Shown here piece after piece: positions 27,790 to 35,284 of a stretch of 43,936 nucleotides of DNA. The notes beneath the pieces are model-generated. The model searched no databases. It had not been told where the DNA came from and saw only the letters and a program-made list of their open reading frames with translations. The DNA is from Methylococcaceae bacterium. GTDB taxonomy: Bacteria > Pseudomonadota > Gammaproteobacteria > Methylococcales > Methylomonadaceae. Numbering within the stretch: the stretch's first letter is position 1; each line of letters starts with the position of its first letter. Where the stretch lies: NCBI GenBank assembly GCA_006844585.1, contig SPJM01000196.1:1-43936 (forward strand). The letters are read 5' to 3'. Both the position numbers and the translations under genes were made by a program.

Positions 27790-28893
27790 ATGAGTGAATT
27801 AAAGAGTGTTTCTGATTTGGCCGTATCCGGCGTTCAGCAATTAGTGCCTTACACGCCCGGTAAACCTATAGAGGAATTGGAAAGAGAGTTGGGGCTGACG
27901 GAAATTGTAAAATTAGCCTCCAATGAAAATCCTTTGGGAACTAATCCGCAGGTTATCGACGCGATTCAAACGGTTTTGCCGGAATTGACCCGTTATCCGG
28001 ATGGTAACGGTTTCCGGTTGAAAGCGGCTTTAGCTGAAAAACATGCTGTGAGTCCTGAGCAAATTACTTTAGGGAATGGTTCCAACGATGTGCTGGAAAT
28101 TTTAGCGCGTACTTTTTTGTCGTCTGAAAAGGAGGCTGTTTTTTCGCAACACGCCTTTGCCGTGTATCCCATTGTGACGCAGGCGGTCGGCGCAAAAGCA
28201 GTCATTATACCGGCTCTAGATTATGGCCATGATTTGGCGGCAATGTCGACCGGCATATCGCCTCGCACCGGAATGGTTTTTATCGCCAATCCCAATAATC
28301 CTACCGGAACTTTACTATCCGCAGAAGCTGTTGAAAACTTTATAAAACAATTGCCCGCTACGGTAATTTGCGTATTAGATGAAGCTTATTATGAATACAT
28401 TGATCCGCAACTAAGCGGTAATTCTGTTGACTGGTTGGCTAAATATCCAAATTTAGTGATTACCCGCACCTTTTCAAAAGCATATGGCTTAGCCGGTTTA
28501 AGGGTGGGTTACAGTCTTTCATCGCCGGAAATTGCCGATTTATTGAACCGGGTCAGACAGCCGTTTAATAATAATATGGTTGCTTTAGCTGCGGCTGAGG
28601 CGGCTTTGGCGGATGAACAATATTTGAGTAAGACAGTTGCTGCAAACCGTTCAGGGATGCGGCAATTAACCGATGGTTTTCAACGGCTTGGTTTACAATG
28701 GATTCCGTCGGCGGGTAATTTCGTATCGGTGCATTTAGCACAACCGGCTATGCCTGTTTATGACGCTTTATTACGCAAAGGCGTAATCGTTCGTCCTATC
28801 GCCAATTATGAAATGCCCGAACATTTGCGGATCAGCATTGGACTGGAACAGGAAAATGACAAACTATTACAAGCCTTGGCTGAAATTCTATAA
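27790..28893 (+). CDS. hisC: Histidinol-phosphate aminotransferase
   Basis: This 367-residue PLP aminotransferase of fold type I acts in histidine synthesis; versions in aromatic operons may also transaminate aromatic keto acids. The N-terminal PYTPGKPIEELERELG, the substrate-loop SNENPLG and the PLP lysine in TRTFSKAYGLAGLRVGY are all family marks. The C-terminal RISIGLEQEND carries the substrate arginine. Its placement between pheA and tyrA is known from Pseudomonas and supports a dual role in tyrosine and phenylalanine formation. The repeat element upstream separates it from pheA, and tyrA follows two bases later. Confidence 0.95.
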   Translation: MSELKSVSDLAVSGVQQLVPYTPGKPIEELERELGLTEIVKLASNENPLGTNPQVIDAIQTVLPELTRYPDGNGFRLKAALAEKHAVSPEQITLGNGSNDVLEILARTFLSSEKEAVFSQHAFAVYPIVTQAVGAKAVIIPALDYGHDLAAMSTGISPRTGMVFIANPNNPTGTLLSAEAVENFIKQLPATVICVLDEAYYEYIDPQLSGNSVDWLAKYPNLVITRTFSKAYGLAGLRVGYSLSSPEIADLLNRVRQPFNNNMVALAAAEAALADEQYLSKTVAANRSGMRQLTDGFQRLGLQWIPSAGNFVSVHLAQPAMPVYDALLRKGVIVRPIANYEMPEHLRISIGLEQENDKLLQALAEIL

Positions 28894-28895
28894 CC

Positions 28896-29768
28896 ATGTT
28901 TAAACGTCTATGTTTTATCGGCGTCGGCTTAATCGGCAGCTCTATGGCCAGGGCCGCGCGTCAACATCAATTGGCGGAGACTATTATCGCCGTTGGACAA
29001 ACTGAATGCCTGCCGAATTTGCAAATGGCTAAGCAGATTGAGGTAATAGATGAATATTATACTGATATTAAGCAGGCTGTTGAAAATGTAGATTGTATTG
29101 TTATCGCCACGCCGGTCGGCGCTGTGGAGTCGATCTTTACCCAATTAAAAGAATATTGGCGGGATGATGTTATCTATACCGATGTTTGCAGCACCAAGGG
29201 CAGCGTTATTGCCGCTGCAGAAAAGGTTTTTTCAGGCATTCCCGATAACTTTGTGCCGACGCACCCGATCGCCGGCGCAGAAAGCAGCGGAGCGGCGGCG
29301 GGTCGGGCTGATTTGTTTTTAGAAAAACGCTTGGTGGTTACGCCTTTACCCAATACGCGGCGAGACGCCTTACAAAAAATCACCCAATTTTGGCAACATA
29401 TCGGCGCTTTTGTTTCCACTATGTCTGTTGAACATCATGATAAGGTGTTGGCGGCCACCAGTCACTTACCGCATGTATTAGCCTTTGCAATGGTAGACTT
29501 GTTGGGTCGCAAAGATGAACAAGAAGAAATCTTTAAATACGCTGCTGGCGGTTTTAAAGATTTCAGTCGCATAGCTTCAAGCGACCCAACTATGTGGCTG
29601 GATATTTGTCTGGCCAATAAAGCGCAGATTTTACCTTTGATTCAGCAATTGCAAATCGAATTAAATCAAATAGAAAATATGTTGGAGCAGGAGCAAAAGC
29701 AACAGATTTTCGACCTTTTTTCGTATGCCCGCGACGCGCGGCAACGTTTTCTTGATCAATTATTATAA
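28896..29768 (+). CDS. tyrA: Prephenate/arogenate dehydrogenase
   Basis: This 290-residue NAD(P)-dependent enzyme oxidatively decarboxylates prephenate or arogenate toward tyrosine. The Rossmann motif GVGLIGSS lies at about residues 7-14. The catalytic histidine region THPIAGAESSG and the later ATSHLPHVLAFA are conserved. There is no fused chorismate mutase or ACT domain, which matches the cyclohexadienyl dehydrogenase type of gammaproteobacteria such as Pseudomonas. Spacing of two bases on each side to hisC and aroA shows tight operon packing. Cofactor preference cannot be settled from sequence. Confidence 0.94.
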   Translation: MFKRLCFIGVGLIGSSMARAARQHQLAETIIAVGQTECLPNLQMAKQIEVIDEYYTDIKQAVENVDCIVIATPVGAVESIFTQLKEYWRDDVIYTDVCSTKGSVIAAAEKVFSGIPDNFVPTHPIAGAESSGAAAGRADLFLEKRLVVTPLPNTRRDALQKITQFWQHIGAFVSTMSVEHHDKVLAATSHLPHVLAFAMVDLLGRKDEQEEIFKYAAGGFKDFSRIASSDPTMWLDICLANKAQILPLIQQLQIELNQIENMLEQEQKQQIFDLFSYARDARQRFLDQLL

Positions 29769-29770
29769 CT

Positions 29771-31078
29771 ATGTCTCAATCTATTACATTTACTATTCAA
29801 CCGGGCGGAAGTTTACGCGGTGAAATCCGCGTGCCCGGCGATAAATCCATGTCGCATCGTTCCATCATGTTGGGTTCGTTGGCCGAAGGCGTTACCCGAG
29901 TGACGGGGTTTTTAAATGCTGAGGATGCTTTGGCGACGTTGAATGCCTTTCGCGCGATGGGGGTTGAAATCGAAGGCCCCGAAAACGGCAAAGTAGTTAT
30001 TCATGGGGTAGGGAAGCATGGTTTGAAAAAGCCTGATAAACCTTTGAATATGGGGAACTCGGGCACATCAATGCGCTTATTGAGCGGTTTATTATCCGGT
30101 CAGGCTTTTGATGTCGAGCTGACAGGCGATAAATCATTGGAGTCTCGCCCTATGCGCCGCGTTACTGAACCGTTAGCGCTAATGGGCGCCGAAATAGAAA
30201 CTCAGGCGGATGGGACAGCGCCATTAAAAATTAAGGGAAATCGTCAATTAAAAGGCGTTCATTATGATATGCCGATCGCCAGCGCCCAGGTAAAATCCTG
30301 CATGTTATTGGCCGGTATGTATGCGGAGGGCGAAACTTCGGTGACTGAACCGGCGCCGACTCGCGATCACACTGAGAGAATGTTGAACGGGTTCTCATAT
30401 CCAGTGGCGAAAGATGGCGCAACGGCTACAATTAATGCCGATGGCAAATTGACGGCTTGTGAGATAGATGTCCCTAGCGATATTTCTTCTGCAGCTTTTT
30501 TTCTGGTCGGGGCCAGCATTGCGCCCGATTCTGATGTGACTATAAAGCATGTCGGCATTAACCCGACTCGCACTGGTGTGATCGATATTTTACGGTTAAT
30601 GGGCGCTAATTTAGAGTTGCTGAATGAACGCTCGGTTGGCGGCGAGCCGGTCGCAGATATTCGCGTACAATCCAGTCAATTAAAAGGCATTGATATTCCG
30701 GAAGAATTAGTGCCTTTGGCTATTGATGAATTTCCGGTTTTATTTGTCGCTGCGGCTTGCGCGGAAGGACAAACGCGCTTAACCGGCGCTAAAGAATTAC
30801 GAGTAAAAGAATCGGATCGCATCCAAGTGATGGCCGATGGTCTTAATGCTTTGGGCGTAGATGCGCAAGCGACGGAAGACGGCATGATCATTCAGCAAAG
30901 CCAAATCGGCGGCGGGGAAGTTTATTCTCATGATGATCACCGTATTGCGATGGCTTTTTCAATTGCCGGTTTGCGGGCTAACGGCGCGATCACCATTCAT
31001 GATTGCCAAAATGTCAATACTTCGTTTCCGGAATTTCGTGAGCTTGCCGATCAATTAGGATTAAATATCAGTTCATGA
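29771..31078 (+). CDS. aroA: 3-phosphoshikimate 1-carboxyvinyltransferase (EPSP synthase)
   Basis: This 435-residue shikimate-pathway enzyme adds enolpyruvate to shikimate-3-phosphate. The N-terminal VPGDKSMSHR and the RVKESDR region are conserved, as is the HDDHRIAM stretch near the C-terminus. SAQVKS, TRDHTERML, NPTRTG and IDEFP match the class II type, as in Agrobacterium CP4, rather than the E. coli class I type. The phosphoenolpyruvate loop NSGTSMRLL keeps the ordinary glycine where the CP4 enzyme has alanine. It is not fused to tyrA, unlike in Pseudomonas. Its stop overlaps the cmk start by four bases. Confidence 0.96.
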   Translation: MSQSITFTIQPGGSLRGEIRVPGDKSMSHRSIMLGSLAEGVTRVTGFLNAEDALATLNAFRAMGVEIEGPENGKVVIHGVGKHGLKKPDKPLNMGNSGTSMRLLSGLLSGQAFDVELTGDKSLESRPMRRVTEPLALMGAEIETQADGTAPLKIKGNRQLKGVHYDMPIASAQVKSCMLLAGMYAEGETSVTEPAPTRDHTERMLNGFSYPVAKDGATATINADGKLTACEIDVPSDISSAAFFLVGASIAPDSDVTIKHVGINPTRTGVIDILRLMGANLELLNERSVGGEPVADIRVQSSQLKGIDIPEELVPLAIDEFPVLFVAAACAEGQTRLTGAKELRVKESDRIQVMADGLNALGVDAQATEDGMIIQQSQIGGGEVYSHDDHRIAMAFSIAGLRANGAITIHDCQNVNTSFPEFRELADQLGLNISS

Positions 31079-31731
31079 ATATACCTGTCATAACCATTGA
31101 TGGACCTAGCGGCGCTGGAAAAGGCACGGTGAGCCGCCTGATTGCCCAAAAACTCGGATGGCATTATTTAGATAGCGGTTCAATATACAGATCGTTAGCG
31201 ATTGCGGTTTTGAATCAGAATATTAATGTAGATGATGTGCAAGCTATTGTTTTAGCAGCGCAAAAAATGTCCTTGCAATTTGATTGTAGCGATCAATTGC
31301 GAGTAAAACTGGATGCTCAGGACATTAGCGAACGATTAGCTTTGGAAGAAACCGGCAATACAGCGTCAATGATTGCCGCTGTGCCGGAGGTCAGGGCGGT
31401 TTTATTGCAAAAACAAAAAGATTTTCAAAAACTTCCCGGATTGGTTGCGGACGGTCGTGATATGGGGACTGTGGTGTTTAAAGACGCTTTATATAAAGTT
31501 TTTTTGACCGCCAGCGCGGAGGAAAGAGCAAAAAGACGATATAAACAGTTGATTGAAAAAGGAATAGATGCTAACCTTGACCGAATAACCAATGATATTG
31601 AAGAGCGTGACCGCCGCGATCAGGCCAGGAGTACTGCGCCGTTGGTTCAGGCTGAAGATGCGCTTTTAATTGATTCCTCCACGTTGACAATAGATCAAGT
31701 GGTTGAAAAGGTTATGAATTTAGTCCGATAG
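31075..31731 (+). CDS. cmk: Cytidylate kinase
   Basis: This 218-residue kinase phosphorylates CMP and dCMP with ATP. The P-loop is GPSGAGKGT (residues 9-17), and LGWHYLDSGSIYR follows as in the family. The DGRDMGTVVF loop and the lid arginines near RAKRRYKQL are present. The ATG overlaps the aroA stop (ATGA). cmk-rpsA-ihfB is a widely conserved order. A terminator-like hairpin lies 11 bases downstream, so transcription of rpsA may be partly separate. Confidence 0.96.
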   Translation: MNIPVITIDGPSGAGKGTVSRLIAQKLGWHYLDSGSIYRSLAIAVLNQNINVDDVQAIVLAAQKMSLQFDCSDQLRVKLDAQDISERLALEETGNTASMIAAVPEVRAVLLQKQKDFQKLPGLVADGRDMGTVVFKDALYKVFLTASAEERAKRRYKQLIEKGIDANLDRITNDIEERDRRDQARSTAPLVQAEDALLIDSSTLTIDQVVEKVMNLVR

Positions 31732-31741
31732 GGCTTTGGTG

Positions 31742-31774
31742 TTGTTTTAGAGTTTTTCTAAAACAATTTTTTTT
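31742..31774 (+). terminator. Rho-independent terminator between cmk and rpsA
   Basis: A perfect 10-bp AT-rich stem (TTGTTTTAGA with TCTAAAACAA) around a 5-base loop is followed by eight T residues. It lies 11 bases after the cmk stop and would end or attenuate the long gyrA-cmk transcript before rpsA. Confidence 0.75.
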
Positions 31775-31828
31775 AACTTTATTGAAATGTAAAGCTTGTT
31801 TGATTTAAAACAAGTTTGGGAAAGAAAC

Positions 31829-33493
31829 ATGAGCGAAAGCTTTGCTGAATTATTTGAAGAAAGTTTAGCCAAGACGGAAATGCGTCCTGGCGCGATGTTA
31901 GTGGGTACGGTTGTTGATATTGAAAACGAGTTTGTTATCGTTAGCACCCACGCAAAATCTGAAGGTGTGATTCCGAAATGGCAGTTTTTAAATGCCGATG
32001 GCGACCTGGAAGTTGAAGTAGGCGACGAAATTGAAGTCGCGCTTGATTTGTTTGAAGATGGTCTGGGATCTACGCTGCTTTCCCGTGATAAAGCTAAGAA
32101 AAACAAAGCATGGGGCGAATTGGAAAAAGCATTCGAAAACGAAGAAACGGTTGTCGGGCGCATTAATGGCAAGGTCAGAGGCGGTTTTACCGTTGCTGTC
32201 GGCGCATTAAGAGCCTTCTTACCGGGTTCATTGGTTGATGTTCGTCCAATTAGAGACACCTCCTTCCTGGAAGGTCGCGATCTCGAATTCAAAGTGATCA
32301 AAATCGATCAAAAACGCAACAATGTTGTGTTATCTCGTCGCGCTGTTGTTGAAAAAGAATACAGCGAAGAGCGTGAAGAATTAATGAAGTCGTTGGAAGA
32401 CGGCGCAATTGTAACCGGTATCGTGAAAAACTTGACCGATTACGGCGCTTTCATCGATTTAGGCGGTATCGACGGTTTGTTGCACATTACCGATATGGCG
32501 TGGCGTCGCGTTCGTCATCCATCCGAGTGTGTTGAAATCGGTCAAGAAGTTAAAGTTAAAGTACTTAAGTTCGATAAAGAGAAAACCCGCGTATCTTTGG
32601 GCATGAAACAAATGGATGAAGATCCATGGTTGAATATCGCCCGTCGTTATCCTGCCGGAACGCGCGCGTTTGGTAAAGTCAACAACTTGACTGACTACGG
32701 TTGCTTTGTTGAAATCGAAGAAGGCGTTGAAGGTTTGGTTCACGTATCTGAAATGGATTGGACCAATAAAAATGTTAATCCGGCTAAAGTCGTTCAATTA
32801 GGCGATGAAGTTGAAATCATGGTCTTGGAAATTGATGAAGAACGTCGTCGTATTTCCTTGGGTATGAAACAATGTCGTCCTAATCCTTGGGATGAATTTG
32901 CCGCATTACATAATAAAGGCGACAAAATCAGCGGAAAAATCAAATCGATCACTGATTTTGGTATCTTTATCGGATTGGATGGCGGTATTGATGGTTTGGT
33001 GCATACTTCTGACATTTCCTGGAATGAGAATGATGAAGAAGCCATCAGACAATTCAAAAAAGGCGATGAAGTTGAAACTGTCATCTTGGCGGTTGATCCT
33101 GAGCGTGAAAGAATTTCTCTCGGCATCAAACAATTGGAACAAGATCCATTCCAAAACTTTATCGGTATGCATGAAAAAGGCAGCTTAGTAACCGGCACGA
33201 TTAAAGAAGTTGACGCTAAAGGCGCAGTTATTACTTTGGCTGACAATATCGAAGGATATTTGCGGGCTTCGGAAATTCAACGCGACCGCGTGGAAGATGC
33301 GCGTACATTGTTGAATGCAGGCGATGAAGTGGAAGCAAAATTTGTCGGCGTCGATAAAAAAGCAAAAACCATTTCTTTGTCTATTAAAGCGAAAGATCGC
33401 GAAGAAGAGACAAATGCGATTAAAGATTATGCACAGAACACAGGATCGGGTTCAGCTACTTTAGGCGATTTGTTTAAAGAAATAGACAAGTAG
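31829..33493 (+). CDS. rpsA: 30S ribosomal protein S1
   Basis: This 554-residue protein binds mRNA on the small subunit and helps translation begin; E. coli S1 has 557 residues. Six S1 repeats are visible; the clearest contain [38 protein letters not shown] and [18 protein letters not shown]. The [13 protein letters not shown]-terminus fixes ATG 31829; a longer TTG-initiated frame adds 11 unlikely residues. GGGAAAG precedes the start. Codon use looks biased toward highly expressed genes (frequent GAA, AAA, GGC). S1 is known to repress its own translation; no extra signal is claimed here. Confidence 0.97.
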   Translation: MSESFAELFEESLAKTEMRPGAMLVGTVVDIENEFVIVSTHAKSEGVIPKWQFLNADGDLEVEVGDEIEVALDLFEDGLGSTLLSRDKAKKNKAWGELEKAFENEETVVGRINGKVRGGFTVAVGALRAFLPGSLVDVRPIRDTSFLEGRDLEFKVIKIDQKRNNVVLSRRAVVEKEYSEEREELMKSLEDGAIVTGIVKNLTDYGAFIDLGGIDGLLHITDMAWRRVRHPSECVEIGQEVKVKVLKFDKEKTRVSLGMKQMDEDPWLNIARRYPAGTRAFGKVNNLTDYGCFVEIEEGVEGLVHVSEMDWTNKNVNPAKVVQLGDEVEIMVLEIDEERRRISLGMKQCRPNPWDEFAALHNKGDKISGKIKSITDFGIFIGLDGGIDGLVHTSDISWNENDEEAIRQFKKGDEVETVILAVDPERERISLGIKQLEQDPFQNFIGMHEKGSLVTGTIKEVDAKGAVITLADNIEGYLRASEIQRDRVEDARTLLNAGDEVEAKFVGVDKKAKTISLSIKAKDREEETNAIKDYAQNTGSGSATLGDLFKEIDK

Positions 33494-33505
33494 TTAGGGT
33501 TAAGG

Positions 33506-33526
33506 GGGCGTGTATTTTACACGCCC
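33506..33526 (+). terminator. Strong hairpin after rpsA, possible terminator or processing site
   Basis: A perfect 9-bp GC-rich stem, GGGCGTGTA with TACACGCCC, closes a TTT loop. It is not followed by a T run, so rho-independent termination is uncertain. It may instead protect the 3' end of rpsA mRNA or lower readthrough to ihfB. Confidence 0.5.
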
Positions 33527-33576
33527 TGATTGATTGAATCAGTCATTTGCAAACTTTATCAATTGCAGGATTAAGT

Positions 33577-33882
33577 GTGACAAAATCAGAATTAATAGAG
33601 ACACTTGCAAAACAACAGCCACATTTAGCTCTGAAAGACGTAGAATTGGCTGTTAAATGCATAATTGAGCAAATGAGCGAAACTTTGGCAAATGGTGAAA
33701 GAATAGAAATTCGAGGATTCGGCAGTTTTTCTTTACACCACCGGCCTCCTAGAATGGGCAGAAACCCCAAAACCGGCGAATCTGTTTCATTAACGGAGAA
33801 ATTTGTTCCTCATTTTAAACCTGGCAAGGAGTTGCGTGATAGAGTGGATGAATCACGTGAAAATTATAAAATAGTTGATTAG
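33577..33882 (+). CDS. ihfB: Integration host factor subunit beta
   Basis: This 101-residue DNA-bending protein pairs with IHF-alpha. The frame continues upstream, but GTG 33577 gives the family N-terminus ([11 protein letters not shown]) and is preceded by AGGA. The beta-arm with the intercalating proline is seen in [11 protein letters not shown], and RGFGSFSL precedes it, both diagnostic of IHF/HU. The C-terminal [11 protein letters not shown] is typical of IHF-beta. It follows rpsA, as in most gammaproteobacteria. Confidence 0.95.
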   Translation: MTKSELIETLAKQQPHLALKDVELAVKCIIEQMSETLANGERIEIRGFGSFSLHHRPPRMGRNPKTGESVSLTEKFVPHFKPGKELRDRVDESRENYKIVD

Positions 33883-33906
33883 GTAATGATGAAATAAGTT
33901 CTTATT

Positions 33907-34158
33907 ATGAAGTTGATATCCATAATTGTCATAGTTGTTTTTTTTCTGTTGGCATTGGTCTTTTCCGCATTGAATTTGCAAGCTATTGAGATCAACCTTT
34001 ATTTTGCCACTGTATCTATGCCGCTCGCTTTAGCATTAATTATCGGATTGTTAATCGGCGTTGCGATAGGATATTCCGCAGCCATGATCAGCATTCTGAA
34101 ATTAAAAGCGAAACACTTTCAACTCAATAAACAGCTTAACCAGGTTAATCAAAAATAG
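33907..34158 (+). CDS. lapA: LapA family inner membrane protein
   Basis: This 83-residue membrane protein has two transmembrane helices (about 3-22 and 40-63) with the conserved linker LNLQAIEINLYF between them, and a short cytosolic tail rich in Lys and Gln. In E. coli LapA works with LapB to control LpxC turnover and so lipopolysaccharide supply. It follows ihfB by 24 bases, its usual place. lapB, normally next, is not found here; the downstream DNA is a repeat-rich gap. Whether lapB lies elsewhere or is lost cannot be told. Confidence 0.85.
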   Translation: MKLISIIVIVVFFLLALVFSALNLQAIEINLYFATVSMPLALALIIGLLIGVAIGYSAAMISILKLKAKHFQLNKQLNQVNQK

Positions 34159-34531
34159 CCGGTTCAACTTATTTCATCTTGGATGTAGATAAATCTTGAA
34201 TAGATTGATGCATCTGTCTTAGAAAGTAATTTTTGCCGATAAAAATTAAAGAACAATAATTAGTAAAATGAGTTCTTGCAAGTTTTTTCGGCAAAAGTTT
34301 TAAAAATTAACTCCCGTTTAATTTTATTCCAGAATATTTCAACACATTCCTAGTGCATATTACTTCAAGCGACACGATGTGGTTTACTAGTGGCTGTTTT
34401 TGGCCATTTAGCTACGTTGCAGAAACAGTCACATAGCCAGCTATGCGCCTATTTCAGCGCCTTGATTATAAACAGAAATCCTGAGCTAGTTCTGGACGTT
34501 ATTTTATCCTCGTTCCTAAAATTTTACCATA
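34159..34531. other. Non-coding 373-base gap after lapA
   Basis: No credible reading frame is seen here. The right half holds the degenerate fourth copy of the MITE-like element. The left half is AT-rich, and GCCGATAAAAATT and the later TTTTTTCGGCAAAAG could form a loose hairpin (CCGA/TCGG). lapB would be expected here and is absent. Confidence 0.6.
34393..34517. mobile_element. MITE-like palindromic element, degenerate copy 4
   Basis: The core with ACATAGCCAGCTATGCGCC, the flank AACAGAAATCCTGAGCTAGTTC and the right end TTATTTTATCCTCGTTCC match the other copies in order. The left terminal repeat could not be recognised, so the copy is truncated or diverged. The stem at 34422-34455 has one A-C mismatch. 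No target duplication can be assigned. Confidence 0.65.
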
Positions 34532-35092
34532 TCAGACCTTTATGAACTTGGTTTTTAGTAAAAAAACTACAAAACCGAATGATAAGAAAAGGAAAACCGA
34601 AGGAGTCGGTATTCTTGAAAAAATGACAGTAGTATTGTTAAACCAAGTAAAAGTTTCGATTCCTGAATTGACCAGACTCTGGTTTTTACCAATTACCAAT
34701 TCTATGCTATCGCCATAGATATAGTGTAAATAATGAAATTCGGATTCATAAATAGCATTCATAAAGCAATTATAAAATTTATTGCATCCTAAAGGTACAA
34801 CATCACCATTAAATATATCCGGTTGAGTGGGTATATCCGCCATTAACAACTCTAGTAACTTTTCTCCTTGATGTGGCGAAATTTTTTCCTCTTTGAGTAG
34901 CTGATAATTATTGAAAAAAGTGTCATTTTGAAATGTAGCTGTATAAAGATGATCTCTATAGGGAATCTCTGAAATGCTAAAAAGCGAATCTCCTAAGGTG
35001 TTATACGTAAAGTTTACTGAAAAACTTATCTGACTATACAAAACCAAATAAGTAATAATGGAGCGGCTAATTATTTTAATAAAAAGGGTCAT
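34532..35092 (-). CDS. Exported protein with PEP-CTERM-like sorting tail
   Basis: This 186-residue protein is not recognised as a known enzyme. It has an N-terminal signal sequence (about 1-25, hydrophobic run IITYLVLYSQISFS). Its C-terminus from about residue 161 reads IPTPS, then a hydrophobic helix, then a basic end (KTKFIKV). This matches the tripartite PEP-CTERM signal, cleaved and sorted by exosortase, with PTP in place of PEP. The central part holds two cysteines (PLGCNKFYNC) and many aromatic residues. It is AT-rich compared with neighbours. No exosortase or polysaccharide genes are near. It stands alone on the minus strand. Confidence 0.65.
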   Translation of the reverse strand: MTLFIKIISRSIITYLVLYSQISFSVNFTYNTLGDSLFSISEIPYRDHLYTATFQNDTFFNNYQLLKEEKISPHQGEKLLELLMADIPTQPDIFNGDVVPLGCNKFYNCFMNAIYESEFHYLHYIYGDSIELVIGKNQSLVNSGIETFTWFNNTTVIFSRIPTPSVFLFLSFGFVVFLLKTKFIKV

Positions 35093-35123
35093 GATTCTTC
35101 TCCTAAAAGAACTACCATCTTAG

Positions 35124-35142
35124 TATATTGTGAAACAATATA
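35124..35142. repeat. Perfect 8-bp inverted repeat with 3-base spacer
   Basis: TATATTGT and ACAATATA flank GAA, about 30 bases upstream of the minus-strand exported gene and 143 bases upstream of the ATP-grasp gene. Its symmetry suits an operator for a dimeric regulator in this divergent promoter region, but a hairpin or chance is also possible. Confidence 0.4.
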
Positions 35143-35182
35143 ATAGCGGACTATCAGCATAAAATGGGACGTCAATAGCGTA

Positions 35183-35248
35183 GGACAATATGCCATGTAT
35201 ACTTCGCGCCATCGAGCGGTTTGCAGTGCACACCCTACAGGGTTGTCC
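35183..35248. repeat. REP-like inverted repeat with GTAG head
   Basis: On the minus strand GTAGGGTGTGCACTGCAAACC (35219-35239) has the GTAG head and internal GTGCAC palindrome of the GTAGGGTGCGC family found again at 36291-36359. Outer arms GGACAA (35183-35188) and TTGTCC (35243-35248) are complementary. Confidence 0.55.
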
Positions 35249-35284
35249 CGCGTTATTCTTATAACTCAATCGTGATATGAGAGA

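Noticed and set aside
29771-31078. Glyphosate-tolerant EPSP synthase
   Set aside because: The class II-like features are present, but the glycine replaced by alanine in the tolerant CP4 enzyme is retained here.
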